DNA of 64,000 nucleotides from NCBI GenBank assembly GCA_900708905.1, contig CAADRB010000002.1, positions 3,212,365-3,276,364 on the forward strand, given 5' to 3'. The first letter of the stretch is position 1. Each line of letters starts with the position of its first letter. Shown one piece after another: positions 37,601-52,600 of the stretch. The notes beneath the pieces were generated by a model. The model was not told the origin of the DNA, did not search any database, and saw only the letters and a program-made list of their open reading frames with translations. This DNA is from Hymenolepis diminuta. Lineage: Eukaryota; Platyhelminthes; Cestoda; Cyclophyllidea; Hymenolepididae. The translations under genes and the position numbers were made by a program.

Positions 37601-40600
37601 TCTACCATTGGAAAACAGTATCTTAACCAGTCTTTTGCAGGATAAAATTAGCAAGTGAGGTATAATTTGATTTGAGCTGATAATATTTCAAGAGTATACA
37701 ATCCATAATCTCTGACTTAATAGATAGTGATAAAAGGAAGGTGATGTCAAATAATTCTTGATTAACTAGCATTAATCAGTCCACACAAGGTTTCCAAGCT
37801 GATTAAGTGAAATGCTATCAAGATCTTATTTTGGTAGAAGGAAGGTATCCTTCAGCTGCTTTTATGAGGAACTGGCATTCGACCATCCCTCTTGTTAACT
37901 ATAATCACCTAATGTGGTTGGCCATCCACATCACTGGATATGCATCAATGAGTATTAAAATTATGGTCTCTGACTTATCGCAAAGTGTTTTTAACACTCA
38001 TTCCGGATAAAGAAGTTTAGCGCCCTAGGATTTGTTTGCTAGTAAGTTTGATTTCTTATGCTGTTCTGTGAATCCAAATCGGGAAGTCTAAAATTTGTAG
38101 TCTCTGACACTAAAGACGCTATGCACAAAAAATGTTCTTTTTAAACAACATTAGTGAGTTTATATGGTCTTTTCGATCACTAATTTTACATTAGGTGGGT
38201 TTCAAACTAGTGATGTGAGGCATTATAGTTATTCACGAAGCTGTTTTAGTGCTTGGCTCATTTTTTTAGATCAAACTTACGCTACTCTATCTGTCTTGGG
38301 CCTCTTCAGATCTGTAGACTATTCAATTCTCATCAATCATCGTTAAGCCCTCAATTTCCATGCTTCTTTAGTGTCGCTTAATTGAAATGTTTTCTAGTGC
38401 TACCTCATCAATCGTTAGGATGCCAATGTCAAATTTTCAAATCTTACAGAGTCACACACGTTCACAGGAAACTAATGGATCGAGCTCTTTTATAATTTAA
38501 TCCTTAATGTTATGTAACGACTAACGTGATGTATATGTGTGCTTTTCAGTTTATCAACGTGAACAATCAGGTTTTAAGTCACGTGCAAATCCGTGGAACT
38601 GTGCCGTTGTTTTGGGAGCAACCAGGTCTTCAAGTGGGCTCACACAAAATCATTTTTCGTTTTGTGGATACTTCCCTCAGGCCGTTCAACCGACACTTTG
38701 CCGAAATTATGTCCAGATATAATGATACTATCATCCTCAATCTCATGAGTACGAAGGGCAATGAGGGGAAACTCTCTAACTTTTACAAAGAATACTGGAA
38801 TATCTCCGATTATCAGGTCTGTATTTGTATCTTTATTATGAGGTGATTTTGCTACCTATTGCGTCAAACCAGTCTTACATGCTTATATTATTGAATTGTT
38901 TTATGAAATAGTTACTACTTATTATTTGTTAGTAGAAATATTATTATGTTGTTTGTTTTAGTCGAAAATTGGGTACATTCATTTCGACTATCATGCGGTT
39001 GTGAATGCGAAGGGCATAGACGGTGTTTGGCCTCTTCTAGCGTCTTTGGAGGAACGGTTGAATAACTGGGGTTTCTTTCACTTTGATGGTAGTGAAGTGA
39101 AACGACTCCAAGTAGGCGCCGTAAGTCATCATTAGTATTTTTTCCAGTTAATATTTATGTATCTGCCTCCGTTTATCTCATTTAAGGTAAGTTTTATGGT
39201 TTTGTTAATGATACAAATAAATTATTCATATTTTTATGATATTTATTCATATATTTATGATATCAGTTTAGGTTAATATGTCTATCTCATCCACGATCCT
39301 ACGTCTTATTTTTATTTATTTTCTAGTTTTTAATCTGTCAATCTTGAGTAGAAAGTTACTCAATGTGATGTTTTTTTTGATCAGTTACATTTATCTTCCA
39401 TTACCTGCTTTACAAACTGATTCAAATGTATGTTTAGAAATCACTAGTTGATATTTTTACCTCTCAGCGACGTAAAATGCCGTCCAGTCTCAGTAATTTC
39501 TAATGGGACTTTTTAGGATATGAATTGATATCTCTCCTGAGCATTAGTCTCTCGATTCCTTAACTGCAGTTGAGACCAAGTATTTTTGTTTTTTACTTCT
39601 CTCTTATTGTTATTTCTAGCATTTGTTATTAATAAATACTTGAGTTTTGTCCTTTCTAAGGTTCTTTTAAATTCAAAGTAAATATTAGTAGGATTTTTAA
39701 AATGAACGAACAATATTTATTCATATTAAATCAAATAAAATAATAGTTTTGTAGTACCTGAGTTATCAGTATCAGACCATTTGATAAACACCCTTTAGGA
39801 GCCGGCGACTTGACGACAGGGGGATGTCACTCATACATAATTGTGTCTACTTTGTCTATCCAGTCAGTTATAATTCACACGAAATAATATGATGTGATCT
39901 AGTACAGTCGTGCTCTTTCTTACCAGTTAAATATAATTATTCCCTCTTTTCTTCTCCTTTTTCTTCAGAAAATGAATATTTGTCTTCAATGGTGTAGTAT
40001 CCAGGCTCCCAGTGACTAACTACACTATAAACTTCCAATATGTTACAGATGGGGTACGTTCAGCGTTCTCCCGTATCCATCACTTTCCCTTTTTTATTTC
40101 TCTTGAAGAGCTTTCCCCTCAGATTGGCCTTTATTAATCAAGAATCCCATTTCCATTAGTTTAGCCAAATGGCCACTCTACGCCAAAACTAAGAAGGTGA
40201 AAGCTCAATTTTCTCACGAAATGTCCATTTGGATTTAATTTACCGCTACAAGTAAATTTATTATCATAACTCGCGACAGGACTAAAATAATTCACAGTTT
40301 TTCATTTTGAAAAAGCAACTTAAATCTGGTAAATTTCAACACGGAATAGAGAGGATGGGATCGCAAAAATATATTTAGTTTAAAGTCAGAGTATCAGACA
40401 TGGTTTACTTCAATTGATTTTAGGATGCGGGTTACAATGTTTACTCAATGTTTATTTCACGTTCCAAAAACTGAATTTCATAATTCTTCCTCTGGTTTTC
40501 GGAGCAACTTCCCGTCCTAGATGTCCAATGCTCATTGGTCGGATGATTAATTAAGTTGGTCGGTCTTACTACCTCAATTCATATTTTTTTCCTGTTATGA

Positions 40601-43600
40601 TCAGCTTTTCTCTGTGGGATATCGTAACTGACTCTTAGATTCCCTAAGAAATTACACTAGTTACAAATACAACCGGACAACAGCACAATACAAAGGGGCA
40701 CAAACCACCATATCAAAATAAGATGCATGTTTCCGTATCGATAGGCCAATTCATATTAAGCGCCATTTACAGCCATAATGTGGATAAATTCGTTCGAATA
40801 AAAGGGAATTCAAAGGTGGAAAATAACGAATCTTATAATTAAGAATTATTTTGGGAAAAATATTATTTTCTTTTATGTAACACGCCTATTCGTAGATTTG
40901 ATCACCGGTCAGTCTTTATCGCGAGATCGACCGGGAGACGAGAAAAATGCCATCGATTCCTGGTAGTAATGTCTTTTTCGTTTTTTTCTTATCGTTGAAC
41001 TACGTCGGGAGATCACAGGCTGTTCGAAAGTGAGAGAACTGTAAGGTATAGAATACAAAAATTAATAGTATCAAGACTATTTATAGAATAATGTCTTTCA
41101 CGATTCGACACATCAAACCCTCTTGGTTTGAGTTGTTTGTGATCTGGAAATCAAATGTCTTTTCCGGTTTCCACCTCGTAGATATTTCCGCAATGCAGTT
41201 TGGTGATTATGGCACCTGTCCATTGGTGACTTAAATAATGGTTGAGGGCATATATGCATGCCTCGGGTTACACTTTGTCAGAACACAGTTGTCTTGATAG
41301 CAACATCTCTTTGCATACTGTCCCCAAATCTTGACCTCTAAATTCTGCTGTGGGGCGAATCGTTCTAACATGGCGAGAGATCTCCTTCGGCAAATAATCG
41401 GTCGATCAAAGCAAAATTTAACAAAACATAGAGTCAAATTGTGTAATTGGGTCCGTAAGGAGCGTTTCTTGTAAACCATAAATATCAGTAATTGCCTAAA
41501 ACAAATAGTTACAACGTCATCATACTCTTATTTAGATTTTTTTAGAATGAGCAAAAATGGGAGCCAAAGCAACTGTATGAAGGATGTGAATTTTCTCTAT
41601 CTGACAGCAATTTAGTGTTGTTTTGTTTTTCTTGGCCTAAGTTGGGATAAAATGTAATTATAAGGCAAATAAAATGAACATTTGTTGATTGTCACAATGT
41701 TTATCCTTAGATGAAATCCGCAAAGAGTCTTTTTTTCCTAAATTTAGTTGTGAATCACAGATATCTTCGCAAAGCAGCAGAATGAGAGGGATAGAAAGGG
41801 TATTTAAGATTTTAAGAACAGGGTATACTTGTCTGTACTGAGTAAAAGACACAAAGTTGTGATGTACAGATCAAGTTGGGATAAGCATGGCTGACTTTCT
41901 AACGACGATCTTTAGTTTTAAAGATGAAATCTTGTAAACCTATGCCCTCATTCAAGCGTTGAGATATTTTAGGCAGTTATTACTAGGTAGGGAGCTCTTA
42001 GTTATTGACTTTCATGGATAACCAATTGATATGTATTTTCTAGATCATATTATATTTAATCCTGGTATAAATAGGTGATAGGCCCCAATATCACATTCAG
42101 GGATGGAATTTGTAATAGTCACATATCCATGTATTTGTAAAAACTTATTTGATTTCTTGAAACTAAACTGGCTTAATTCGTATTATTTAGTTAGAAGAAT
42201 TGTTCTCATGTTTGATAAAGGGACGCCTATTTTCAACGATCACATTGGCCAGTGGAGTAACATCTTTGAACGTCTCTATTTGAGACACTTATATTGGTTA
42301 ACTGGTACTATTCAGTTCAACTATTCACTCGATATGTACCATTGAGTATCGAGTCCGTGATATCTGACTAGAAAGACGTTTTCATTTATCACTAAGCCAC
42401 TGATGCCTGATCAAAATAACCAAGCAGACAGGCAACTCACTCTTTTTTTCATTGGATAGGTACTTAAGTTTATTTACCTGACGATGCTAAATCTCTACAT
42501 GGCTTTCATATTTCTATGTTTGGTACCGAAGGTGCGAACGAACTGTGTGGACTGTTTGGACAGGACAAATGTGGTGCAGACAATGATTTCCGTGATGCTA
42601 CTCAGATCACAATTTCTCAAGGCACTGAACCTTCTCTCAAACAGCAACCCCCACACGGAGAGGCGTGCTCAAGAAATCTTTCAAACCGTGAGTTTACTTA
42701 TCCGTTGTTGTTTGTCTGGTTTATTGGTCATAAGTTTGGTAGTTTTTCAAAGCGTACGAGTCATGTTTGTTAAACTTTATAAGATCTCCATATTGTAAAT
42801 GACTTAGGTGATATTACGTCTTACATTTAAATAAAAATGGTTTTCTTCTACTCTAAGAGATCTACTACGGATGTTTTACTGATAAATTTCTATTATTCCT
42901 AGACACTCAGTCATACAATCAAGTAAAAAGTACATAAAATAGTGAATTATTCTAAAATTGTGGTTGGTGGTGCATATGTTAACAGAAGCTTCTGGAACAA
43001 AATATTCTCCAGTAAATGACCCACAGTGTGACCTAAATCATTATTGATGTGTTCCGTTTTGGTAATTCCTAATGCTACAGTCGGAAAGCAGAGCATTATG
43101 TTCAGTAGTTATCCATTCTATTCAAATTGTTATGGCGTCGAATATTCAAATCTCTATTCTTTCCTCGTTTCCTCTCTCCTAAAATCACTGTTATGTTCAC
43201 TAGGTGATGTAAACTAGAGCAGAGCAGACTGAGTGCATGTTGTCGGTCATTTCGACTCATTGGTTGAAATCACTTATACAATATCTTCTGATGAATTTAG
43301 AAATGAACTTAATCTCTAGTTCTAATTTACTTTTCAACTAATAGCTCCCTATTCTGCAGCTATCCCGAGACTTTTCTGTTGTTAACCGATTCTCCACCAA
43401 TTCTACGTTAATTATGAAAGAATCTTGTGATCAATTTGTAGCGTTCTCGTAGGTATTAGCTGCAAGTTATCAGAATATGTATCTTGGTCTTATACTTGAC
43501 AAGTTATGCACAATTGTGAATGCCCAATTCATTTACCTTAAATAATCTAACAAAAGACTCTATTTATTTTATTTACTCTGTATTTTAGTTATGGGCAGAA

Positions 43601-46600
43601 AACGGTGACAATGTGAGTCGAATCTACACAGGAACAGGTGCTTTGGGTGGGGACAGATCAAAATTCAAGATCGTCCAACGCAGTGCCACTAGAACCATCA
43701 AAAACAATTTCTTCGACAGCGCTAAACAGGAAGCTATGGTCGCTCTCCTGAATAGTTCCAGTCTCTCCGGTTGGCAGCGTCTTGTTGCTGGTATGTTTAT
43801 TTTACCGATAGATACTAACGATGGTCGAATTCAGTATCAAAATCGTATCATTTGTTTTATAGGTCAATTTCTACCTCGACCGCTGCATTTCCTTCCTCAA
43901 TCCGTTCTACAGAGTATTCTTGATCGTAATGCAGAGTTTACTCATCGGGAAAGGCTGAAGGTGTTTGTGGGAACATGGAATGTGAACGGAGGTCGATATG
44001 TACGTTCTCTGGCTCATCGGGATAACGATATTGCCGACTGGTTGTTGGAGAAAGAGAAGAGATATACAGGCTACGTCAATCTTCATGCAGACCCAGAAGC
44101 ATTCTCTCGTCCTACGGACATCTATGCCATTGGATTTGAGGAGATTATTGACCTGAATGCTGGCAATGTTGTGGCTGGTAAGCAGAGTTCTGAAAGCCAG
44201 ACGTACTGGGGCACAACCATGCAAGCTATGCTTGATCGGAATTCTGAAACGGGAGAACCCTACGTCCTTCTCTGTACAACACAGCTTGTCGGAGTATGCA
44301 TATACGTTTTCCTTCGGCTGGGTCTTTGTGACTATGTACGTGGACTCTCTTCTGCATCTGTTAAGACAGGAATGCATGGAAAAGCCGGAAATAAAGGGGC
44401 CTGTGCTGTTAGATTTCAAATTGCCTCAACCTCACTGTGTTTCTGTTGCTCCCATCTAACTGCCGGGCAAACAGCTGTTAAAGAACGCAATGCGGAGATG
44501 CACGACATTGCCCAACGCTTGATTCTAGGGCCAGATAAGCGCAGTGTCCTCATGCATGACTATGTATTTTGGTTTGGTGATCTCAATTATCGTATTAATC
44601 TACCTAACGACGAAGTGAAATCATTAATATCTCGATCTGCCTGGTTGGAGCTGTTGAGAGCTGATCAACTCTCAGTGCAAAGAGAGGCTAAAGAGGTGTT
44701 TGATGGGTTCAGCGAGGGTCCCCTACGTTTTGCTCCTACTTATCGATACGACTTGTTCTGTGACTCCTATGACACTTCGGAAAAGCAACGCTGTCCAGCA
44801 TGGACTGATCGGATACTCTGGCGAAAGGCGAAACTGGTCTTTAAGAAGTCAAACAGTCCACCGTTGAATAATGGCAGTAATGGAAGGAGTGCTGACTCTA
44901 GTGACGAAGAGAGGCTGCTCTGCAAGAATTTACTTGTTTATTACCGAGCGGAAATCAGAACTAGTGATCATCGGCCTGTCGCTGCAGTTTTTGATATCAA
45001 CATTCAAGTGGTATCTTTGATAGGAAATTTTATTTATTGTCCTTTTGTTTTATTTGGTCATCGAAATCATTTGAATCAGGTTTTCATCGAAAGTTATTGG
45101 GGGCAGAGTTTGAGTTATTTCAGCTCGATTTCCGAAAATATTTGTTTTGTTGTGTTTTCCCTACTGTTGCTGCTATTCTGGCGATATGTACGTCTGAATT
45201 TTGACTAAGACTCTGAGAATCAGAACAGATTTAGTGTTTTGAGCAAGAATTACTCAAAAACATTGTAGAAATAAGTAATCGCTCTCATAACAAGTATGAG
45301 ATTTTCCAAGAGCACCAGCTGTTTGGTATTTGATCCATTATTGGAAAATTGATACTAACGAACCAAGCATAACTTGGACCTCAAAGTACTAGCATTGCTG
45401 AGTAATAAGACAACAGCGCTAGAGTTGGGTGTTAGTGAAACTTAACCGAGAGCCTCCTACCCTATGTTAATATCCAGTACATTTACAGCATCTGTAAATT
45501 GAATTACGTATGGTGCATTGCCTAGATTAGAAGATGAAGAAATTGATCTCAATTTAATATTTCATGTTACATGTCTATTTGTGTTCTCTTACTGCAATTA
45601 ACTTAGAATATGCCATGTTCTACAACTGCTAGTATTCCATCACGAGCTTGTGCTCATCTCTGAATTTATTTTTACCGACCATTTCGTTTTCTGATTCGAT
45701 TGTATACCCTAGTGTGCTTTTTGATGAAGAATTGCTGATCATTTTTAAAATGCGGAATGTTCAAATTACATTATGCCTGAAATGAATATGCGTCATTTCC
45801 GTCTAATTTTAACGTGCATTTTTCAGTTGTCTCGTCGAAATTTGCCTCCTGTCTGATTTTGCAAGCAGCTAGATAAAGAAAGCGGCTATGAACTTTTAAT
45901 TAGCCACTTATCTAATCGCATTATAAGGTGCTTTACTACTCCAGTACATTTTCAGCACGACTACAATTTTTTTGATTTATTAAAAAGCACATAGCAGAAT
46001 TCAGAACTCTTCGGATTAAGGTCTTTCTGTTTGAGAGATTGCATTAAATCGGTACTTACGTAATTATCATCTTTAAGCTGATTACATCATGTTGGATAAT
46101 CGGTGAAAAACTTACAAACCGAGACATCAGTTATGTGCGGAACTTAGTAGAAAATTAGGTTACAATGCTAAACGATTTGAGATAACGGTTAAAATAAGAC
46201 AACTAAAGCATTCAGAGAGCATTTAGGAAACGGAGTTTATGCAAGTTTACGATAGAGAAACTCAGGTTATGTAAATACCATTGCAAGTTAACCATGTACA
46301 ATGCGACCTAATGCAATGGTTAAGGACCACCATATTACCTCAGCCTTGAGTAATTAAGACAAGATTTGTCTTCAGTAGTAACTTCTTTTAATATAAAGTA
46401 GCTATGTGAATACAGTCATTTCACTTACGTAAAATTATATGCTCATTATTTTGAATTTTTCAAACTCAACTTTCCCCAGTATCTTGGAATTGCTCTTGAG
46501 AAACGTACAATTTTCCATCCCTCCAGCTTTTCAGAATTAGCCGGTACGATTGGCCATGTACATCACCGGATGTGCACCTGATAGACATACACGTTAACCA

Positions 46601-49600
46601 ATATGCTCTATTTTTTTAAATTTTTTATTCAAATGCCTGTTACTTCCTTGAAAGGTTGAGCCAAAAAAGCGTCGCCAAGTGGTTCAAGAGGAACTCCTCG
46701 CAGCAGGACCTGGCGACGCCACCGTTCGAATCACTTGGAGTAGTGAAAGTGGAGAGGTCAAGGCTGATGATATTTACCAGTCTATTGTCGAGTTGGCCAG
46801 TTCTGCCGGTACTATCATTCTCACTAGGTTCGAAGGATGCGATCAACTACTTCTCACTTTCTCGTCACCCTAGTAAGCCAATATTTCAGTATATCCCCAC
46901 TGTGTCTAGAGAACTATCGCCATTGACTGAGTTTTCTTCCTTTAAAAGTGAGGCTGTTGAAGCTGTTCGTTGTTTGAGTGGTAACAAGGTGACAATGGAG
47001 ACTTCAGCTCAGCAAGTTGTTCTCTCAGTTCGTCTGAATTCCACCCCTCGATTACCGATTCAATCTTCTGAAATGATCTCTACTCCACACGACTTTGCAA
47101 GCGTTCTAGCCGCGGGTTCAGGGTCTTTCGACCCTGGCACACGTGAATGGTTAGTGGGCATGCAGAAACTGATTGAAGTGGCTGAAGAAGACTACGTTCT
47201 CACCCACGACCATCCTCCTGAACCAGCAGTCTTCCAACCAACCATCAGCTTGGAGCATCTCCGACGCAAAGAGAATGTCGATGCTGATGAGTTGCGTCGA
47301 AAACGCATTATTACCATGATCTCCACGGAGGATCAAAATCTCATCAATCTATGGGATGAGGACGATGATGATGTCTCGACAACGTCTAGCTCAACAACAG
47401 CAGTGACAGTAAATGAATGTGAGACTCTTTTCCAATCCGCTCCCTTCCCTCATGGTAAGCCACGCTTTATGCCTGCCGCTCATAGAAATTCCATTAGTTG
47501 GGTGCAGTTCAAGTATTTTCATCACACGCTAATATATGCTTCCATCGTTACTAATATTGCGATGCTATTGAATTATGGGTGATTTTTTTTAATCTAATCA
47601 CGATTGGGTTGACTTTGTTTTGATTTATCATTAAAGGCCATGATGTGAAACTGCTCCAGTTTAGGCGAATTTTCTGTTATTTTTATCTGAATTTTGTTAA
47701 CTATCTTGAGGACTTGAGGTATAATGACTTATATGGATCAGGGAAATCGTGTAAAAAACATTTCATCAAATTTTATTCTTATACTTCCTTTATTATCGCG
47801 TTTTACTTTAATGATCGGTTTTTGCTTAATCAACGTGGAATGTGTCGCCAAAGTTTATTGATTTTTTGTTAATGAAGTTCACATGGTTTAGCAAAACAGG
47901 CGTTTATTACTATATAAAAATTCTTTTTGATCTTGAGTCTAAGATTACAAGAAGTCTTGAGATCTACTGAATTACTATCAAAAGTTTAAATCACATGTAT
48001 AATTTGCGTTGATAGATTTGTACGACATTTCAGTTTTAAGTCGTTATGGCACACAAAGTTATTCGTCGTTATGATGCCCTAAGTTATCAATTAGTGATAC
48101 TTGAAAAACTTTTGGGTAAGTTTTATCATATTCAGAAAATTCTTACCAAAAACAAAAGGTTTGTAAAAAAGAAATCAGTCATGCAACTAATCTTCTAGAT
48201 TTTCCTACCGGCTGTATGATCCTTCCGAAATTAAGGCTGTTCTGCGGAATACAAAATGAAGGGAAAATGCTTATATGAATATGATTTTCAGAATGAAACA
48301 TTACAATTAAAAAGCGGAAAGAAATCAAATCTAAAAATGAGTTTGCTTGAAAGATATTCATTGAATTTCGCAGGCCTCTGAAATTTACGTACTAATATTT
48401 GAAAAATATGCTTCCTTTTGTTCAATTCATATCCTTGCACATAATTATTATCTTCGGATATTGAACCTTTCTATACCTGTCATACTATTTCTATGACAAA
48501 TATGACTTTTTTCCATTTCTGTTATACTTCTACCTGGTAATGAAGTCTTCTCACTGCCATATTACTATCCAACCAGGTAACCAATCCATATTCTTAACAC
48601 ATAGGTAAAGAAGACATTTTATAATAAAGTTAAGAAAAGAGACCTCCGATAGGTTACAGGTAATCTGCCTTCTTACTCATTTGGATGAGTTATTGGTTGA
48701 TATATGTTGCTGAATGCTATTTATACAGGTAAAACTTAAGCTTAGTGAACAAGATATATGGCGATGAAGTTGCATATTCTCCGCTGTTTGAAAAGTCAGA
48801 ATCCAGTGGGGTTTCCTATTCGAGAGGCTGTGTAAATATAATAACTAGAATATTATAGGATGTTGTGACTCTGTTATTCTAAGATAGGTTCTCTTCGAAA
48901 TTTGTAAATTTTGTACAAACTGCTAGTCTCTTCCAAATCAGAAGTCCATTGGCTGAATGGGGACCAAATATGCATTGTGCGACAGTAATATGAACGGGAA
49001 GGAAATAAACGGAGAGGAGTAAAGATTTTCAGGACAATAACAAAGTCTCTATTATAGAGAGTGTAAAGGCTTGACCTCGAAACACGGACGGATGAGCTGG
49101 ATCATAGTGGTGCGGTAAAAGTGTATTTTCATCCTATCTATGCTCCAGGAAAATAGATAATGCATTAGTTCACAATGCGCACACGATTGACGAGTGCACT
49201 GATTAAATTCGATTGAAATATGAACTGGGGAAGTGCTATTTCATGAATATCGTGAGCGCCATACAAGTGCCGATCTCACGCTTCATGTCCATCTTCCCTA
49301 TTAGTACATTTTAGAGTATTATCATTGCATTCTGCCACTCTGCAGACTGTATCTTTCCTATGTGTACTAACCTTAACTCAACAAAAATAGGTAAGACAGT
49401 AGTAACATGCAGGTTTATTGGCAGAAGTGAGAAGAGTGATGGAAACTAAGGGGTTAAAGTGGGCCGTAGTTGATGTAGGTCACTGTGATGAAATGGAGGT
49501 TGCGGTGATTGTGTTCTTATGGTGTTATGTGCCTACAGAGAGGGAATAAATAGTCAAATGGATAGCATAAACAAACGGAAGAGTCTTAGGATATCGTAGA

Positions 49601-52600
49601 AAGAGATAACTTAGAATATTTAGATTCAAAGTAAAGTAAGACGCTTTTGATGATGTCCTAGCATTTTATATGTCATTTGTAGTCCCCCCACGACCTCCAC
49701 CGCCAGTTCCTCCAGCTCCCAGTTCCAGTTTAAATATGCCGGATCTTTCCGTATTGAAGCAACTCTTGCCATCACCACTGCCCCTCCATCTGGTGCACAG
49801 CTGCAGTGATCTTTTAAATGAGGTCAGTAATGTGGCTAGCGACAGCAGAGATGGGGGACTGATGATTGGTCAGACGACCAATTATGATCTTCAGCCACCA
49901 ACTCTACCATGGAATGCATCAGCAAACGTCTCCCCTCAACACATTAAACTCGTTCAGCCTCCATCGCTACCACCACCTCCACCACCTAAACGTCCTCCTC
50001 CACTCCCTTCTGCTCAACCATCAGCAGTAATTAACTCGTCTGTAGTTCAGCAACAACGACCGATATCGGGTGTCTCTTCCTCACCACAACCCCTAATTGA
50101 TCTCTCTCCGGTGTAGGTTTTTTATTCTTTTCTGTCATTTTATCGATGTACTAATGTTATACCTAGAAGTCAGGTTTAGTCTAGATTATATTTAACCTAT
50201 TTAATAGACATTTATTTTTCGTATTAAAGTGAGGTCCTATTTAGTTCTGCTGCTATGTACCCATTAGCAATAAAGAAGACAGTTGCATAGTTACTTCAGG
50301 ACATTTATTAACGTAAAAGACTTTATAAGGTTAACCGTTTTCTTTCCATAATTGGCGTTAGAAATTCAATCCACCATCTGATCAATGACTTTTTTGTCCA
50401 GACTTATTGTCAATTTTTCAGAAGCGTTGGGCACTCACATGCTGATAGGAATTATGGGCGTCTCAGAGAATCGCTAATCCCTAGACAAAACATAAACCCT
50501 CCGACACTGAGCTATGTAGTGGTTTAAGTCTGAGATTTATTTGTTAAATTGGGCATTACTGTTATTACCATTAGGTCATGTTAGTATTAATTCAAATACA
50601 TGCGCGTTGTTACTTGCCCGTGTTCACTATTGGTCAATTTAAGGACACATTCCATCCTCCTGTAAAGAGAAGGGCATTACGTGTATGGTTGCTTGTGTGT
50701 GCAAACTGCTATTAGTACATATCTACCTGTTACTTATGTACATTCTGACAGGACCCGTGTGCACTTCCATTATTCAATACGTTCCCTGTTTAATTCCAAT
50801 GCTACTACCAAGTGAGGTTTAGTGGAACAACCCTAGTGAAATTCCGGCTAACAATCCCAAAATATCCACAAAAATAATAGTAGAGAGGAGACGTCAAATT
50901 TAAAGACATTAAGACTCTTTTAAGATATTCAGTTACCTCAGAAAAACTATTCGATATGCAAGGTTATTCATTAGTTCGAACAACAATCTCTTAACTATAC
51001 GTCAAGGAAAAATATTTAATAACTTGCATACTCTCATTTTCTCCTTGACAAATTCAAAATACAACGACCTATTTCTGTCGGCTTCCAGTCAATTAGTTAA
51101 CATTAGCATCTCGGTCTTACTTGTCTAGTATTTCCTCTAGTAGTAAAGCAAGGCACTGTGTTTCAAAGGCTTAAACTCCCTAACAGGATCCATTCTTCAA
51201 GGAAAATCAGTTTTACACATTCTTATATTTTAGATGTTCAACTAAAACGCTAAATAGATAAATAACATGAATGAAGAGGTTACTGAAAATGGCACGAGAT
51301 CGATGGTACTCGGTGCAAATCCCACGACCGGAATGACTAACTGCACTGGTTAGTCTGGTTAATAATGGTACGACAGAATTTGAATTTCTCACAGGAGAGG
51401 CTCCATGATTCCGCCTCTCTACTCAAGATGAGTGTTGGAGGAGGCTTTCCCAAATGAGGTTGAGAGTCATAATTAGGGCCTATATCGGCCATAGAAAACC
51501 CTTCAAATCTCGCCTAGCCGCATTGTAATGCGTTACTAGCTGCGAAACTGAACACTATGAGTGCCAATTAATTTCTCTTGAAATTATAAATAAGTAATAG
51601 GTGACGTTTCAATTGGTATGTTCGCATTTTTTTCAAGAGTCTTCAAGTACACCGAAAATATTCGGTTAGGCCTCCTATCACTTTAATTTTAACCTATATG
51701 TGCATTTTCACATATGATCAGCCTTTTGTGGTGTGACTTCTACACTTTTGGTGAGTTTAACTTTTACTTTAATTTATATTACATTTCATTTGTGATTCTA
51801 GAGTAGAAAAACAAATACCTGTAACTTCGTAAAAGTGTACTTTTCGAAAACAGGTCTCAAATAGATACAAATGTATAAGTTAATGATATTTAGGTAAATA
51901 TGCCTAAGCCACCACTTCTCAAAATCAGAATTGCCCGTATTTGATTGTAAACCAACTCCATAATGTATAAATTAATATTTCAATTGCTAAAATTTTTTGT
52001 TAATATGAATATGGAATATGAAAAAAACATTAAATTGTACGCTAGCATTGGCCTGCAGTTCTTCAAAACACTGGAAACTGCAAATATGGAACTAGTGAAC
52101 TTTGGTTTTTTCATGACAGTTATTGGTTTCCTGTAATAATAAAAAAATCTTTGCTCTCGAAGAATTGATTTGCAAACTTCACAGCTTGATAATTTGCCAC
52201 GTACATAAACGATTATAGGTTTTTATAAGGAGTCTCATTTCTATCACCCTGTATATTAGGTTTTTCCCTTCCAAAGTAAGAATAAATCGAATTTCTAATA
52301 TCTGATTATCCTACTTTTGCGTTTCGAGCATTTACTTTTCCCCATTTAAGTGGTATACTCTATTCGTAATGCATAAAATTTTATACTTGTTTCCTTTTGT
52401 TTCAGCCCAACTCCCCCAACAACCAAAGCGGTGAGTAAATGTAATTATTTCAATGTTCTTACAAGGAGTTTTTAGGATATATTTCATATGCCTATGCTAT
52501 TTAATAGGCAGAGTTGTTTTATGTGTTTTTATTGTATCTCCCTTTATTCTTATTAAATTAGCAAATATATTAATCCGGAATTTACTTCTTCACTATTCAG

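Larger units (their letters stand above)
32514..38549 (+). other. Synaptojanin intron 2, 6.0 kb
   Basis: GTAAGT to TTTTCAG. The flanking exons join directly onto the continuous Sac1 alignment (FVETEV to FINVNNQVLS), so no coding exon is missing. Contains SINE-like copies at 36730-36896 and 37833-38000; an open frame at 34344-34694 shows no family resemblance. Confidence 0.65.

Noticed and set aside
43907..44419. 170-codon minus-strand open frame
   Set aside because: Antisense of the conserved 5-phosphatase exon of synaptojanin.
46656..47582. 308-codon plus-strand open frame
   Set aside because: It reads the first 290 bases in the wrong frame and through a 76-nt intron; the real exons are 46655-46872 (another frame) and 46949-47454.
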